DNA from: Ananas comosus
Lineage: Eukaryota; Streptophyta; Magnoliopsida; Poales; Bromeliaceae
Reading direction: 5' to 3'
Assembly (NCBI RefSeq): GCF_001540865.1
Contig: NC_033630.1
Location: 6,006,393 to 6,070,392 of the forward strand
DNA length: 64,000 nt
Position 1 is the first letter of the stretch; the number at the start of each line of letters is the position of its first letter. Both the position numbers and the translations under genes were made by a program. The notes under the pieces were generated by a model, which saw nothing but the letters and a program-made list of their open reading frames with translations, searched no databases and was not told where the DNA came from. Below, piece after piece: positions 43,301 to 54,149 of the stretch.

Positions 43301-46300
43301 GCCTTTCGTATTGTGAATTGTTGTACTGAAATTTATCCTTTCTGCTGGCCAAGTACACAATGTTCGCAAAGCTCCAATTTTCCTGTACCTTGGCCACATA
43401 AGAGACCTTTTACTTAATTCAATCATCCCGCGCTCGCTCATGTGCCCTAATGACGTGACATAATTTGGTAATCCTGGAAGTCAAGGGGTGTGCTCTAGAG
43501 TTTGGTCTGCCAGAGGTGTTCATACACGTTGGATGTAGAGATTGAGCCGAGCAATTGGTGAGAGAAGGAACCACGTTTAGGCCTTTTGTACGGACGTAAT
43601 TCGAGAATTTTCTTAGGCAGTACGCTATAGAACATCGGGTCTTTTGAGAGAGCTAATTGTTGTGCTTGGCCTTCGACAATAACAAGGTTTTCGCTTCGTC
43701 TTTGCTGGTGGACGTAGGCCAGTAGCCGAGCCACATAAATATTTGTGTGCTTTATTTTGTCCTCTTTTTTTTTGTTCTCTTTTGGTATTTTCGCCCCCGA
43801 CAAATTAGATATTTCTGCTTTTGTTATAACAACCTGATATCAGAGTCGGATTGTTTGTTTGGGTGTTCAAGATGTGGATGAAGTTTGAGATCGAGAAGTT
43901 AGATTGTTCAAACAGTTTCGCTTTTTGGCAAGTTGAGATGCAAGCCATTTTGATGCAACAGGGATTGCAAAAGTCGTTACTGGAAAAGGAGAATATTGGC
44001 ACTTTAGATAATCCCACAGATTTTCTTATTAAGCCTTTTTCGATGACCAAGTTCAATTTTCTGTAAACTTGATTTGTATGTGCAGCACCATTTGAGGAGC
44101 CCTTTGGGGTTTTGATGGAGAAGACGGAGAATTCAAGATCAAGGCTTTAAGTGCCCGTCGGCACGGGCCGTATCCACCGTGCCGTACCGTGCCAACAAGA
44201 TACCGGCATGATATAGACCCCGTGTCAATGGCACAGCTCAAAACCTTATATTCTTTAAATTAGTAAGTAATTTTCTCAATAAAGTTCAAAAGTTGTGATA
44301 AAAGACAAAATAAATAGTTAGAATATTTTGTTGCTAAAAAAAATAAATATTTCATACTATTATATGTTGCCACACAAGAATTTTTTTGACCGGCACGTAT
44401 CGACACGGCTCGGTACGCACCGTGCTGTACCATGCCGGCAAGTTTCCGGCACGACTCTGTGCAACGACACTTAAATCCCTGTTCAAGATAAGGTGGAGAA
44501 TTTTTAAATATGTCTCAAATTCTTGAACTGAAGATTTCCTAAACCCTATTCTATTTCGATCAATCCATTTAGTTAGGATAAGATTATGCCTAATCTTATT
44601 GAGATTATTTCTAGTCTTATACACTATGTTTGGTTCGCGGTTAAGGAGGGAATAACTCTTTAACCCCGAAGTTACTCCTAAACACAAAGGATAACCCGAT
44701 AAGGGTTGGGGTTTGTTAATCCCACCCCCCCGAAATAGCCTAACCCCGCCCCAAAATACCCTGCGTACTACTGTTCAACCCCTCTCCTCTTGTTCATCTT
44801 CTTCCCCCTCAGCCCTCAGCCCTCCCTCCTCGTCGCCGCTGGTTGGTCGGGCTTTCCTCCGGCCGAAGCGAGTCGTAAGGGCTTCACCTCGTCGCCGTCG
44901 ATCGCAAGGCCTTCACCTCTGGTTGTAAGGGCTTCGGCTCCCCCGAAAATCTCAATCCCCTTCTCGTCGCCGTTGCTCGTAAGGCCTTCACCGACGGCCC
45001 AAGCGCTTTGTACTTTCTCCTCCTCGTTTCGGGTCAACCCCTATAACCGGATCAGGTAGATCTGGATAGATCTGTGCCGGCCTTCACCTACGATTTGGGA
45101 GTTTTCTCTGTGGTCTCGGATTAGTGAGTTGTTATTGTTTGTAAAATTTTGGTAATTTCAAAGTCACAAAAGTGAGCTGAAAATAATTTTTGGTAACAAA
45201 TTATGCTCAAATTAATTTAATTTGACTCCCTAAAAAAAATTGCAATCATCTAAATTTAAATGCAGAAAATAAAAGCTTTTATTTACATAGATTCATGTGA
45301 TGGGTATTTTGGTCATTTTATCTCTTTAACAATCAACTATCCTTCTTTTTCCACCTATTCCAACCAAACACTATTTTGCTTATTCCTGGACTAAACTCAA
45401 TTCTCAACCAAACACAAAATTACTCTAATCCCACCTTAACCCTGAACTTAATCCTATCCCTGGAATAACTAGCTTTTACTTAACCCCGAACCAAACGAAG
45501 CCATAGGGTTTTAGTCACTAATATAAATATATCCTTTATTCTGCTGATTGCTAATGCAGATGAGAAAAGGGTATGAGTGTATCATAGAGGCTACAGTTTT
45601 GGGATAGAGGCATTTTTTATACTCCGTTTGGATTATAATATAGTTTTGCTCCGTCTTTGCATGTGGACATAGACTATTGGCTGAATCACATAAATATTTG
45701 TGTGCTTCATTTTTATTCTTTCTTTCTTGTTTATTTGTTGGTCTTTTCATATCTAACGAACTAGATCATTTCGCTTTTCTCATAAGGTATCAGCGCAAGT
45801 CATGGATTCATAACAAATCCACATGGCTCTTCTAAAGGAATAGCTGTATTACCTCGACCTAGTCAATCGTCAATATCATTTGGTACATGGTTGCTCGATT
45901 CTTGCTTTTTTTTTCCCTTATCAATATTCTTTAGATGCTTGTTCAAATAGAAAAGCACGGTTTCATGCGCCGACCGTGCCAGTCAACCGGTAGTTTTGTA
46001 ACCCCAATACTTAATCAAGTACATAAATCCCTTTATTCATTTATGTAGTGAGATTGGGAGATTTCCGAACCTTATGATCTTTTGGTTTCTAAGTACTGTA
46101 GGACATGAAGTACTCAAAATAGTGCAGTTGAGCATAGGTGCGACACATTGCATGTGTTGCTAAATGAATGGCATCCCCTGTGTATCACTCAAATCCTTGC
46201 CTAAAGGCAAAAAGGATGATTTAGTTCTTTTCTTCTTGCTAGGCTATTATAGTTTGAGAAGTTCCATTGCTGGCTTTTCTACCAAGTAGGATAATCAATG

Positions 46301-48983
46301 TAAGGGTTGCTTTTTCCCATGATTGCTCACAGTAATGCATGCTATAAAGTCTGATGATAGAATCACCTTAAGATGTATGTTCTGATGCCATTTATTGTTT
46401 CTCAACATCTAGCTTTTCTCTTTGACCCTACATTCTCTAAGAAAGAATTTGGGCATGTATCTTTTCCCTGCAATTATTAGCCCAATGTCCTTGCAACTTC
46501 CAGGAAGTTGACTTTGCACCCCTGGCGTGGAATTAACATTTGCGAATTCACTATTCCCGATAAGGGGCATAAAGAACAGAGAGCTCGCAGTATGAGGCCA
46601 CTCTGAACTTGCGAATCGGAACTCTATGGAATTTCATGAGTTCTGCCCCTTAGTTCGGCAGAAACACATGCCCTTGGATGATTTAGGAAGACCTGTATGT
46701 GTACTGATTTGTCCTCTGTTGAAGTGCTAATTTTCTTTTGTGAAGCAAATTGCTAATCTCTTGATGTTTTATTCTGTAAATGCAGATGTAGAAAGGTTCT
46801 AAACATGAGGTTATTTCCAAATGAAAAGACTGGAAAAGCATGGGATCAGAGTGTAAGTCCCAGAGCTATACATGAATCTATCTTTTCTCCTTTAAATTGG
46901 ATAATTGATGTCATTAGAGCTGATTTGTCCTACAGATGAGATTTTCTCAATTGTCTGAGCTTGTTGGCAGGTTATGCAAAGGCAATTTGGAGTTCTATTG
47001 GGTACTACTATCTGCACATTTCTTGGCTTATGATTTTTTCTATCTTTGGTAGCTTGGTTTGTATAGTTGCTGATCGTTCTTTATCATCCTGTGGTCCCTC
47101 AGTCAGTCAATTTACCTTATATGGCATTCTCAAGGGTAATAAGCCAGATTTTCATGTGGCTATGCCACCTCAGGAAGCAAAACCCTTTTATGCGTGTCTA
47201 GTTGAGAAGTTTCGCAAAGCGTACACTGCAGATTTGGTGAAAGGTAACAAGTCTCATTTCTTTATTCAATTTGTGCCTATTGTATTGTATACATGTGATC
47301 ACATACAATATGTTCCATTTACTCGACCACATTTTGATCAAGTATAATAAAAACTCTATAAATGCATTTGCATGTTATATGTTGGTCATCCTTCAATATC
47401 ATCCTAATTTTCCATATAATAAATGTTCACTGTATAAATATATCTCTTTAAGAGATTACACTACAATCTAAAAATCTAACATTGCATTCTTCTGAGAACC
47501 ATTTTGGTGCTTTACTTCAAGGGGTAAATTAAAAGTTAATTTGTTGTTAGTCATCTAAGTGCTTTGTTAGGATTAGTGAAAGAGAATTAGTCATGCTATT
47601 GCTATTGCTATTGCTATTGCTATTGCTATTGCTATTGCTATTGCATGACACACCTAAAATGTAAAGGTCTTATTTGGATGTTAGAGTAAGTTATCTGATG
47701 ATAATTTATACGGCATGAAGCTTTTCTTATGTAATTGGGAGATAGGAGTTGGATTTTTCGCTCCTTGAAAGGCTTTAGCATCAATAATTTGGCAGGATAA
47801 CATATTTTGCCTACGAGGTGATTTTTCTAATTCCGAAAAACTGATTTGAAGGCCGATTATGCTATTCTCTTTTAGACATTTGATCATACTCCTAGCTTTC
47901 AATTATAATAGAAAACCCTCATACCAAAATAGGATATCACTGAATAACTTATTATGATATTCAAATAGGGCCAAAATGTATCTCAGGTTATCCCTAATTT
48001 TATTGGAGAGCAAGCATCTAGCTGAAGTGCATGCTTTGAATCTCTTTCATGGGCTGCATCTCTCTCTGCTCCTCAGAATGTACCTTTCTGATTAATCTGT
48101 ATAGCAAAACTATCCTCAACTTCTATGGCTTTAATTATGCTTTTTGTACAGAGTTCTAATCTTTGAGTATGTATAATTCCAGATGGTATCTTTGGAGCAA
48201 TGATGAAGGTGGCTCACAGCAGATTCGCTGAATAATCGACTATTTTCTTGTTTCTTTGCCTTTTCCTTGCTGAATTAACGTTCCTCCGCCACATATGCAG
48301 GTTAATTTGGTAAATGATGGCCCTGTTACAATGCAACTTGATTCTTCCGCAGCACAAGATTCATCTCAACCAAGGTTAATTTGCCTTTTTTTTTTCCTTC
48401 TTTTTCTGGTAAAAACGTAGAGAACTTATCTAAATTATAGGCCATTTTGATATGGCTATCTAACCTTTCAAAATTTTGATTTTACTGCTCAACCTCTTAT
48501 TTTGTTTGATGTGAATCAATCAATGACATTTTGACTTCAAAATTTGAATGCGTTGTTTATCTTTACAAATATAGTTAGTACATGTCATGCAGTTGTTGCA
48601 AATATAAATTCATTGAAGTAAGTAATTAACTTAAAATTTGAAGTCAAAGCGCCCGCCGTTGACCGACTAAAATCAAACAAAAAAGTTAGGTAGTAAAATT
48701 AAAATTTTAAAAGTTTGAGTAGCCGATTTAAAATGATCCATAATTCAAGTTTTATACGATTTTACCTTTTATTTTCTCTCTCTTTTCCATTTCCGTTTTC
48801 TTGATAACGAAATGCGGCATGCAACGTTTGGTTGATTTTAAGAGCCTGGAGTTCGCTTGCCTGTGTTGGCTGGTCTTTTGACTTGATATGATTTTGCCAA
48901 TATCCGGGCAATCTTATCACCTCTACTAAACTTTTGTTACCTGCAGGAGTGCTGCCTGTGGGCTGGTGGAAGAAACTGAATGA
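37315..48983 (+). CDS. DTD1: D-aminoacyl-tRNA deacylase (DTD)
   Basis: It hydrolyses D-amino acids (and mischarged glycine) from tRNA, a proofreading step of translation. Exons: 37315-37356, 37512-37603, 46786-46852, 46971-47001, 47103-47243, 48183-48208, 48301-48374, 48947-48983 (TGA at 48981-48983). They total 510 bp in frame, 169 residues. It starts MRAIVQRVLSASVEVEGRVV, the canonical DTD N-terminus. The catalytic-loop motif SQFTLYG is read across the exon 4/5 junction. NDGPVTMQLD in exon 7 carries the Gly-cisPro signature region. PDFHVAMPPQEAKPFY and LVEKFRKAY are conserved. About 18 polar residues follow MQLD, ending GLVEETE; bacterial and animal DTDs are nearer 145-150. All introns are GT-AG except intron 2, which uses a GC donor and spans 9.2 kb of transposon debris. 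The promoter side abuts MITE remnants. Confidence 0.92.
38411..38522. repeat. 37-bp tandem repeat, 3 copies
   Basis: Units start at 38411, 38448 and 38485. Each contains TTAGATGTCCCTGGATG and TTCAATGGCAAGCAT, with only one to three differences between units. Confidence 0.9.
39440..39716. mobile_element. fold-back MITE with ~115-bp arms
   Basis: The left arm from GTTGTAGTTAGATTTGTGG and the right arm, reversed from GATTGTTGTTAGATTTGTGG, stay similar over about 115 bp each, with a loop of about 50 bp. The transcript would form a long imperfect hairpin inside DTD intron 2. Confidence 0.8.
39721..40364. mobile_element. TIR element with GGGCATGTTTGGTT ends
   Basis: The left GGGCATGTTTGGTT and right AACCAAACATGCCC are perfect inverted ends. 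The interior is AT-rich with many AATTTGAATTC-like units, plus GGAATCG/CGATTCC patches. The superfamily is not assigned because the flanks give no clean duplication. Confidence 0.75.
40500..43455 (-). pseudogene. Ty1/Copia pol remnant, interrupted by a hAT MITE
   Basis: Read on -: the GAG-pre-integrase zone (HMSERGMIELSKRSL, about 43440-43395), then after the hAT MITE the integrase core (YMLSFIDDDYRVVWVFKLKHKDEV, DNGLEYYSSVFDEFCK, LKDFWAKAISTTFYLVNRSP; 42880-42530), the integrase tail (GVKGYRLWYPNLKASKYLICRDVTFDE; about 42370-42290), the reverse transcriptase start (NSNSWLVAINEEL...CKWIFKKK; about 41945-41850), the active-site region LLLYVDNILIAS (about 41430; the family has YVDDML, so the second Asp is lost) and an RNase H stretch (VKWILRYSIETSDVCLEFG; about 41000-40930). 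Many stops; inactive. No LTR pair was found around it. Confidence 0.8.
42934..43276. mobile_element. hAT MITE 1 (343 bp)
   Basis: The ends are CAAGGATTTAAGTGCC and, reversed, CAAGGTTTTAAGTGCCC. Exact 8-bp duplication ATTAAAAT (42926-42933 and 43277-43284). It sits inside the Copia integrase region, so it is younger than that element. It is the inverted counterpart of 44140-44481. Confidence 0.92.
43485..44139 (+). pseudogene. Copia LTR end, primer-binding site and start of gag (plus strand)
   Basis: 43485 to about 43835 resembles the 3' part of a Copia LTR (ACATAAATATTTGTGTGCTT module shared with 45690). The primer-binding-type sequence CTGATATCAGAGTC follows (about 43837). The frame from 43872 then reads KFEIEKLDCSNSFAFWQVEM and ILMQQGLQKSL, the Copia gag N-terminus. 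It is cut short by the hAT MITE at 44140. Confidence 0.65.
44140..44481. mobile_element. hAT MITE 2 (342 bp)
   Basis: The ends are CAAGGCTTTAAGTGCCC and, reversed, CAGGGATTTAAGTGTCG. Exact 8-bp duplication TTCAAGAT (44132-44139 and 44482-44489). It has the same sequence family as MITE 1 in opposite orientation, about 860 bp away. Confidence 0.92.
44625..45507. mobile_element. TIR element with TTTGGTTCGGGGTTAAG ends, GC-rich interior
   Basis: The left TATGTTTGGTTCGCGGTTAA and the reversed right GTTTGGTTCGGGGTTAAG, followed by matching TAACT/GGGATTA motifs, define about 880 bp. The interior at 44770-45060 is GC-rich (CTTCACC, CGTCGCCG repeats) with open frames on both strands and no recognisable protein. 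It may be captured genic 5' sequence. Confidence 0.6.
45630..46000 (+). pseudogene. second Copia LTR end and primer-binding site
   Basis: CATAAATATTTGTGTGCTTC (about 45690) and the CCGTCTTTGCATGTGGACATAG module repeat the LTR piece at 43690. TAAGGTATCAGCGCAAGTC (about 45785) is a Copia-type primer-binding site. Only a short decayed gag start follows. Confidence 0.5.
47595..47644. repeat. (ATTGCT)n microsatellite, about 8 units
   Basis: A perfect hexamer array in intron 5 of DTD. Confidence 0.95.
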
Positions 48984-51057
48984 TGACAGCAGAATTGATT
49001 GGGTATGCAGTTCCTTTTATTTCCCCTCTCTTTTCAGCACGGGCATTTTTGTTCCTGTCATTTGCGGATCCCTAGTGTATTTTCTTTAATCAGTTAATAC
49101 ACAATCTACTATCTTAAAATGAATAAGGAAAAAATGGAGTCAAAGATTGAAACAAAAGATAATTGAAGAAGAAATATAATTTCTTTCTGATTTTTTATAA
49201 ATTACAAAAGACTTCTTTATATAAAGAGAGGTCAAGCTAATACATGGTAAATCATGAATTATAGTATACAATAATATAAAGAATGTCTATTATCCTATAA
49301 AAGGAAAGATATAATGAAAATTAAGTGAACCAAATATTTATATAAGGTAACGCCCCCCGCAAACTCAAGATGGAGTAAACACTGAGAGTTTGGATAGAAG
49401 GTATTGATGACGTTGAGTAGTTTGAGAGTTGGTAAAAAAACTGGCAAGTTGTTGAGCAGAGGGAACGAATGGCAGAGATATTGTTCCATTAATATAATGA
49501 TAGCACACAAAGTGACAATCAATTTCGATATATTTAGTGTGTTTATGAAAGACAGGATTATTCGCATCTACAGAATGAATTTTTTTTAATATTTATATTC
49601 AGCGTTCTCCCTTATTTTTGGACTCGAGATATTTTGATAGCCACTAAATATGGGCTTAAATTAAAATGAGAGAATTAAAATATTAGGAGCTTAATCTGGT
49701 ATCATGTTAAATTATATGAAACAATCACTGTTCTTCAATAGCTTAAGCCAGTAGAGAATGATGTTTTTATATATTTAATGTCCCCCCACGTCTGATATCA
49801 TGTTAAATTATGTGAAATAATTGTATTTTTTAAAAAATCTTGAGCTAGTAGGTTACGGTGTTTTTAATATTTATATTCAAGATAATAAGTTGCTTGTTTG
49901 CTCTTTGCATATATGTTCCATAAATATCTTCCCGTTTCAGGATTTGTTATTCAAAGTTTAAACCTTTTACAGGTTTGAGGAAGGAGGAGCAACTCTTTCA
50001 AATCTATTCCTCTGAGAGATATGAAATACTGTCATTTCTCGTGGTTTTTTAGTCTATGCTAATCCGCCTTTAGTTGTCTGTAGAATAAAATTTGTACGGA
50101 TATGCATATAATTATCTATAGACTTGAATTAAGTTAATCATTCAAATGAGCCATTTTTGTTTGAATGAATAAACAACCATTGTGGTAATTTTATTGTACT
50201 CTTGAATAGGACATCTTTATGGAGGGTCCTAGTGATCCAAAATAAGATATATTTACCTTTGAAGTTATTAGTGTACTAGTGAAATTTTCCATGAGCTTTT
50301 TGTTTTTTTGTTTTTGTTTTTGTGTTTTTCTTTCAGTTTGATCTTAGGTATAACTACTATTCTAAAACACAAGGAATTGGTTTATGATATTGTTGTAGCA
50401 GTTTTAAGCTCTGCTTTCATGTTTTAATATTAAAAGCAATATTTATTCTGATACAAATTATCTAAGCTAGAATCTAAACTATAATAATGCTGAGAAAGAG
50501 ACCAACTGATCCATAGCTCTGTTAGATTGCCTAATTAGATTGAATAAGCTCTATCTCGATTACTAATAAATACATTTGAACTAGAACTAATAACAGTGTG
50601 TAAGATCTACTCAATCGGTACCACTAGAAGTTATACTTTCGAATTTCGATTATTCTAATCCAACATTTACTGTCAGAGTACAAGGAAAACAGTAAATGTG
50701 AACCAATAGTTAAAATGCCGTTGCAATGTTACAAGCACCGTCCCTTGTAGAAAAATGTTTGGTTTGTTAGAAAAGTTTCGAAAACTATGTATTTCTTTAA
50801 AAAAAGTTTTTTTAATGAAAAAATACCATCTTAGTTTTAATTTTGTATAGTTGGAATCTTAGGTACTAATCACCGCTAAATCTTTTATCACTCGCGTTAG
50901 AAACAGTCAGTTACTTCGGCCAAAAGTTCCGGGGCTAATGATGCACTTTACCCCAAATTGAACAATTCTTTTGAAATAGGTCAAGTATTCTTATGTTTGT
51001 ACAATATTTTGTAGTGTTGGTGTAGAAAAAGTGAGACCATATTCCGAAACATGCTTG

Positions 51058-51451
51058 ATCGAGATTAAATTTATAAGCCAATTTTGTAACAATATTACGT
51101 TGTTGTGATTTTAACACTTGTTTAGGATGTTAAAACTGATTAATTAAATATCCTGGTGTTTAATTACATGTTTAGAACCAAATCTAAAAAGTTGGGTAAC
51201 TGGAAAACTTTTACCAGGATTATTACAAAACTTAAATTAATCTGTACATTTTAANATCGAGATTAAATTTATAAGCCAATTTTGTAACAATATTACGTTG
51301 TTGTGATTTTAACACTTGTTTAGGATGTTAAAACTGATTAATTAAATATCCTGGTGTTTAATTACATGTTTAGAACCAAATCTAAAAAGTGGGTAACTGG
51401 AAAACTTTTACCAGGATTATTACAAAACTTAAATTAATCTGTACATTTTAA
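51058..51451. repeat. ~197-bp direct duplication around a single N (assembly join)
   Basis: 51058-51254 and 51256-51451 match except for one base deletion (AAAAGTTGGG versus AAAAGTGGG). The N is at 51255. Confidence 0.9.
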
Positions 51452-51958
51452 ACTGTTTATCTCCTTTTCAATTCACCCCAAAATTACATAGGATTGTGAT
51501 TAATTATTTTGTTGTATCCCGTATTTCTAAGAAGAGTAGTATTGTATCAAGAGTACTCGTACCGCTCTATTAAAAAAAAAAAGAAGAAAAAAATATATGA
51601 CTAATAAAAAAAATTCAATATTAAGAAAATATCTCGTTTTTACGGGGTATCCAAAGATTCCAAACACGGCCTAATTATATAAAAACACATATGGGTCAAT
51701 ATATATATATATTTAAAGTTTGCATTTAATTTTGAGTATTATAACCAACTCATCAAAAGTAAATCTATTCAAAAAATTAACAATTTTACGGGCCAGGGCC
51801 ATCTACAACCAAACGAACGTGCATAAATTTATGTATTTATCCTCCAATTCATGGTTCTTTTAGATCGATTTGGTTCTCCAATTCCACTCTTTCCAAAAAT
51901 ACTGCTAAATTAATATTAATCATAAAGAGAATCGGAGAAATATATTAAATCCTAATCG

Positions 51959-51960
<2 letters not shown>

Positions 51961-51991
<31 letters not shown>
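51961..51991. repeat. (ATT)n microsatellite
   Basis: About ten perfect trinucleotide units, 180 bases upstream of the LOB-domain start codon. Confidence 0.95.
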
Positions 51992-52170
51992 GCAGAGACG
52001 GCTAAAAGAAATCGTAAACGCGCATGGTCGTGAATCTTCCTGTGAGCCACCTAAAATCCCTATAATAATTTTCAACCCTCCCCCACCTTACTTTCTTTTT
52101 ACTCACGAACACAAAAATTAATTATAATTAGAATCTCCTGCATGCCACCACGCGTGGTAATTAGGTTATA

Positions 52171-52845
52171 ATGCAGACGAACGGAGGAGGAGGAGGAGGA
52201 GGAAGAAGCTGCAGCGACGGAGAGTCGGCGGGGTTGCGGCAGGCGTGCGCGTCGTGCAAGCACCAGCGGAAGCGGTGCGCGGAGGACTGCTTCCTGGCGA
52301 AGTACTTCCCGGCGGAGAAGCAGGGCGAGTTCAGGGCGGTGCAGAAGGTGTTCGGGCTGAGCAACCTGACGAAGATGCTGCGCGCCAACGCCACCGAGGC
52401 CGCCCGCCAGCGCGCCGCCCGCACCCTCACCTGGGAGGCCGAGTGGCGCGACCGCGACCCCGCCGACGGCTGCTTCCGCGAGGTCGCCGAGCTCCGCTGC
52501 GAGAACCGCCTGCTCCGCGACCGCATCGCCGCCCTCACCCAAGCCCTCACCTGTCAGTACCCGACCCTCCCGCCGCTACCGCAGTTTCTTCATCACGACG
52601 CACTGCAGAACGATACCGTGAGCATAATATTGAACAACAACGGTAATAGTAATAGTAATGGTAATAATAATCTCGTACGTGAGAATTTGAGCTACTACAA
52701 TTTTTGTAATGGACCCGTGGGCCCGGTGTTGGGAGCAACGTCTATATCGTCGCCGCCGAGTTTTGTAGACCAGGGCAATTTCTCACCGTTTAATGATGAT
52801 GATGAAGAATCGAATGTGCTACTGCATCCTGATGCAGTAAACTAA
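52171..52845 (+). CDS. LOB-domain (LBD/ASL) transcription factor
   Basis: A plant-specific DNA-binding regulator, nuclear. Single exon, 224 residues. A glycine/serine-rich start precedes the LOB domain at residues ~23-125. The zinc-finger-like block CX2CX6CX3C is intact (CASCKHQRKRCAEDC, then FLAKYFP). The GAS block reads FRAVQKVFGLSNLTKMLRAN with the conserved WEAEWRDRDP-DGCF segment. A coiled-coil-like leucine stretch follows (VAELRCENRLLRDRIAALTQ), so it resembles class I LBDs. KHQRKRC, VFGLSN and the long arginine-rich GAS region suggest the LBD22/LBD27-like branch, but I cannot settle the orthologue. The C-terminal 95 residues are Asn/Ser/Asp-rich with an acidic end (DDDEE). GC is very high in the first 400 bases and falls sharply after it. 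The first ATG gives the full domain. Confidence 0.9.
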   Translation: MQTNGGGGGGGRSCSDGESAGLRQACASCKHQRKRCAEDCFLAKYFPAEKQGEFRAVQKVFGLSNLTKMLRANATEAARQRAARTLTWEAEWRDRDPADGCFREVAELRCENRLLRDRIAALTQALTCQYPTLPPLPQFLHHDALQNDTVSIILNNNGNSNSNGNNNLVRENLSYYNFCNGPVGPVLGATSISSPPSFVDQGNFSPFNDDDEESNVLLHPDAVN

Positions 52846-54149
52846 AAATGAAGAGGTAACGATTTATACGCAGAGTTACTAATTATTAATTTATAAGGTA
52901 AAATTGTAAAGGCTATTGACACCTGACAGTTTCATCATCATATCATGGTTTTAGTTAAGTTTTGTATCAAGTTCATACGATTCTATTTAAATTTTGTACC
53001 ACAAAATCTTAACTACGGGAATATTTAGATATGATATATAGATTGATACTAATCAACCCAAAATTGTTTCCATCATTATTAGTGTTTTAATTACCTTTGC
53101 TAGAGATTCTTTCCTCCTTAATTTGTTTTCTCCTATTAATGCATGTGCAATGCTAAATCTTAGAGAAAGAATAATTGAAATCCAAGTTTTTTAGTTACAG
53201 TACATGTTATCTAGATGTTGATTCCTGTGCTATATATCATGCATGCAGCTCCTAATCAAAATCACAATTTGCATTTTTTTCTCTAATAATTATATGTAAG
53301 AAACATTGTTTCGTTTATTTTTTAGATATGAACTTAGTAAAAAAAAAAAAATGAAGTAACTAGATATCGAATTTGATTAGAACCTCGGAAACCAAGCATC
53401 AAATCCTTAGCTCGCTAGGCATGATTGATAATAGAGAAATCAATTAAGGATTAAGTTCTAAAAGCACAATGTAATTATATATACCTAATCACTTCTAAAA
53501 TCTAAACTCGTAATTACTAAGCTGATTTTGAATTCATTATAGTTAATCTTCTAAACATACTTTTTGGCACAACATTACAGTGCCAAATTACTTTACGTTT
53601 TCATGGATTAAAGTGCTAATAAAAGTCATTGGAGAAGTCATCTGCTATTTGGCACCAGCACAATTAATTCCTAGCCAATTAAGCTAGTTTGGCCCCTGAA
53701 AGCACACATGAGCAACACAAGAAATTTTAATGCAATATGTTACAAAAATCGGGTCCAACGACGACTCGAAAAAATTATTGGGTTAAAAGTTTCTGATTTA
53801 ATTATTGGTTGACGTCAAAAGTATTTAATTATTATTTTAATTTTATTATATAGACAATGACGCAGCCAGAAAAAAACTACTTAGGATTAGTTTTTGTTAT
53901 TTGAATTAATTTTCGAAATTTTATTTTCGGTAATTTTGTTTTACTGATTTTTTTTAGATTTTTTGGGATTTTTATAAGAAAAAAACTTCTAAAAATTAGG
54001 GATATGATTTTAAAATTTTAAATTAGGTTTAGATATATTTACATTGAGGATGATGCAACCAAATTAGCATTAGAGTTTCTAGAAAAACATGACTCCACCA
54101 AAATGAGTCGAAAACTCGATTGAGAATTAAAAGCTCGGTTCGAAAAACA
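52846..54149. other. 3' flank of the LOB gene and AT-rich intergenic
   Basis: An A-homopolymer near 53340-53351; otherwise nothing recognised. Confidence 0.5.

Larger units (their letters stand above)
37604..46785 (+). other. 9.2-kb GC-AG intron 2 of DTD
   Basis: The donor reads TACAT/gcaagc and the acceptor ATGCAG/ATGTAGAAAGG. Joining gives Tyr-Ile-Cys-Arg-Lys (TAC AT+A TGT AGA AAG), the sequence expected for DTD. No GT donor nearby keeps that frame and protein. The intron holds a 37-bp repeat array, two DNA elements near 39.4-40.4 kb, a Copia remnant, two hAT MITEs, a TIR element and LTR pieces. 37720-38410 and 38523-39439 show only intron-like sequence with no firm element. Confidence 0.85.
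48984..52170. other. DTD 3' UTR and intergenic DNA
   Basis: After the DTD stop come AT-rich DNA, a repeated module near 49690-49860 (TATCATGTTAAATTATATGA twice, each followed by a CTT[AG]AGC[CT]AGTAG motif), the N-linked duplication at 51058 and the ATT microsatellite. 52020-52170 is the leader and promoter of the LOB gene. No other gene is supported. Confidence 0.5.

Noticed and set aside
43118..43441. Independent 107-residue minus-strand gene
   Set aside because: It is a chimera of the Copia GAG-pre-integrase zone and the hAT MITE inserted into it.
44713..45059. Serine/proline-rich gene
   Set aside because: The frame lies inside a TIR-bounded element and is GC-composition driven; kept only as a possible captured fragment.
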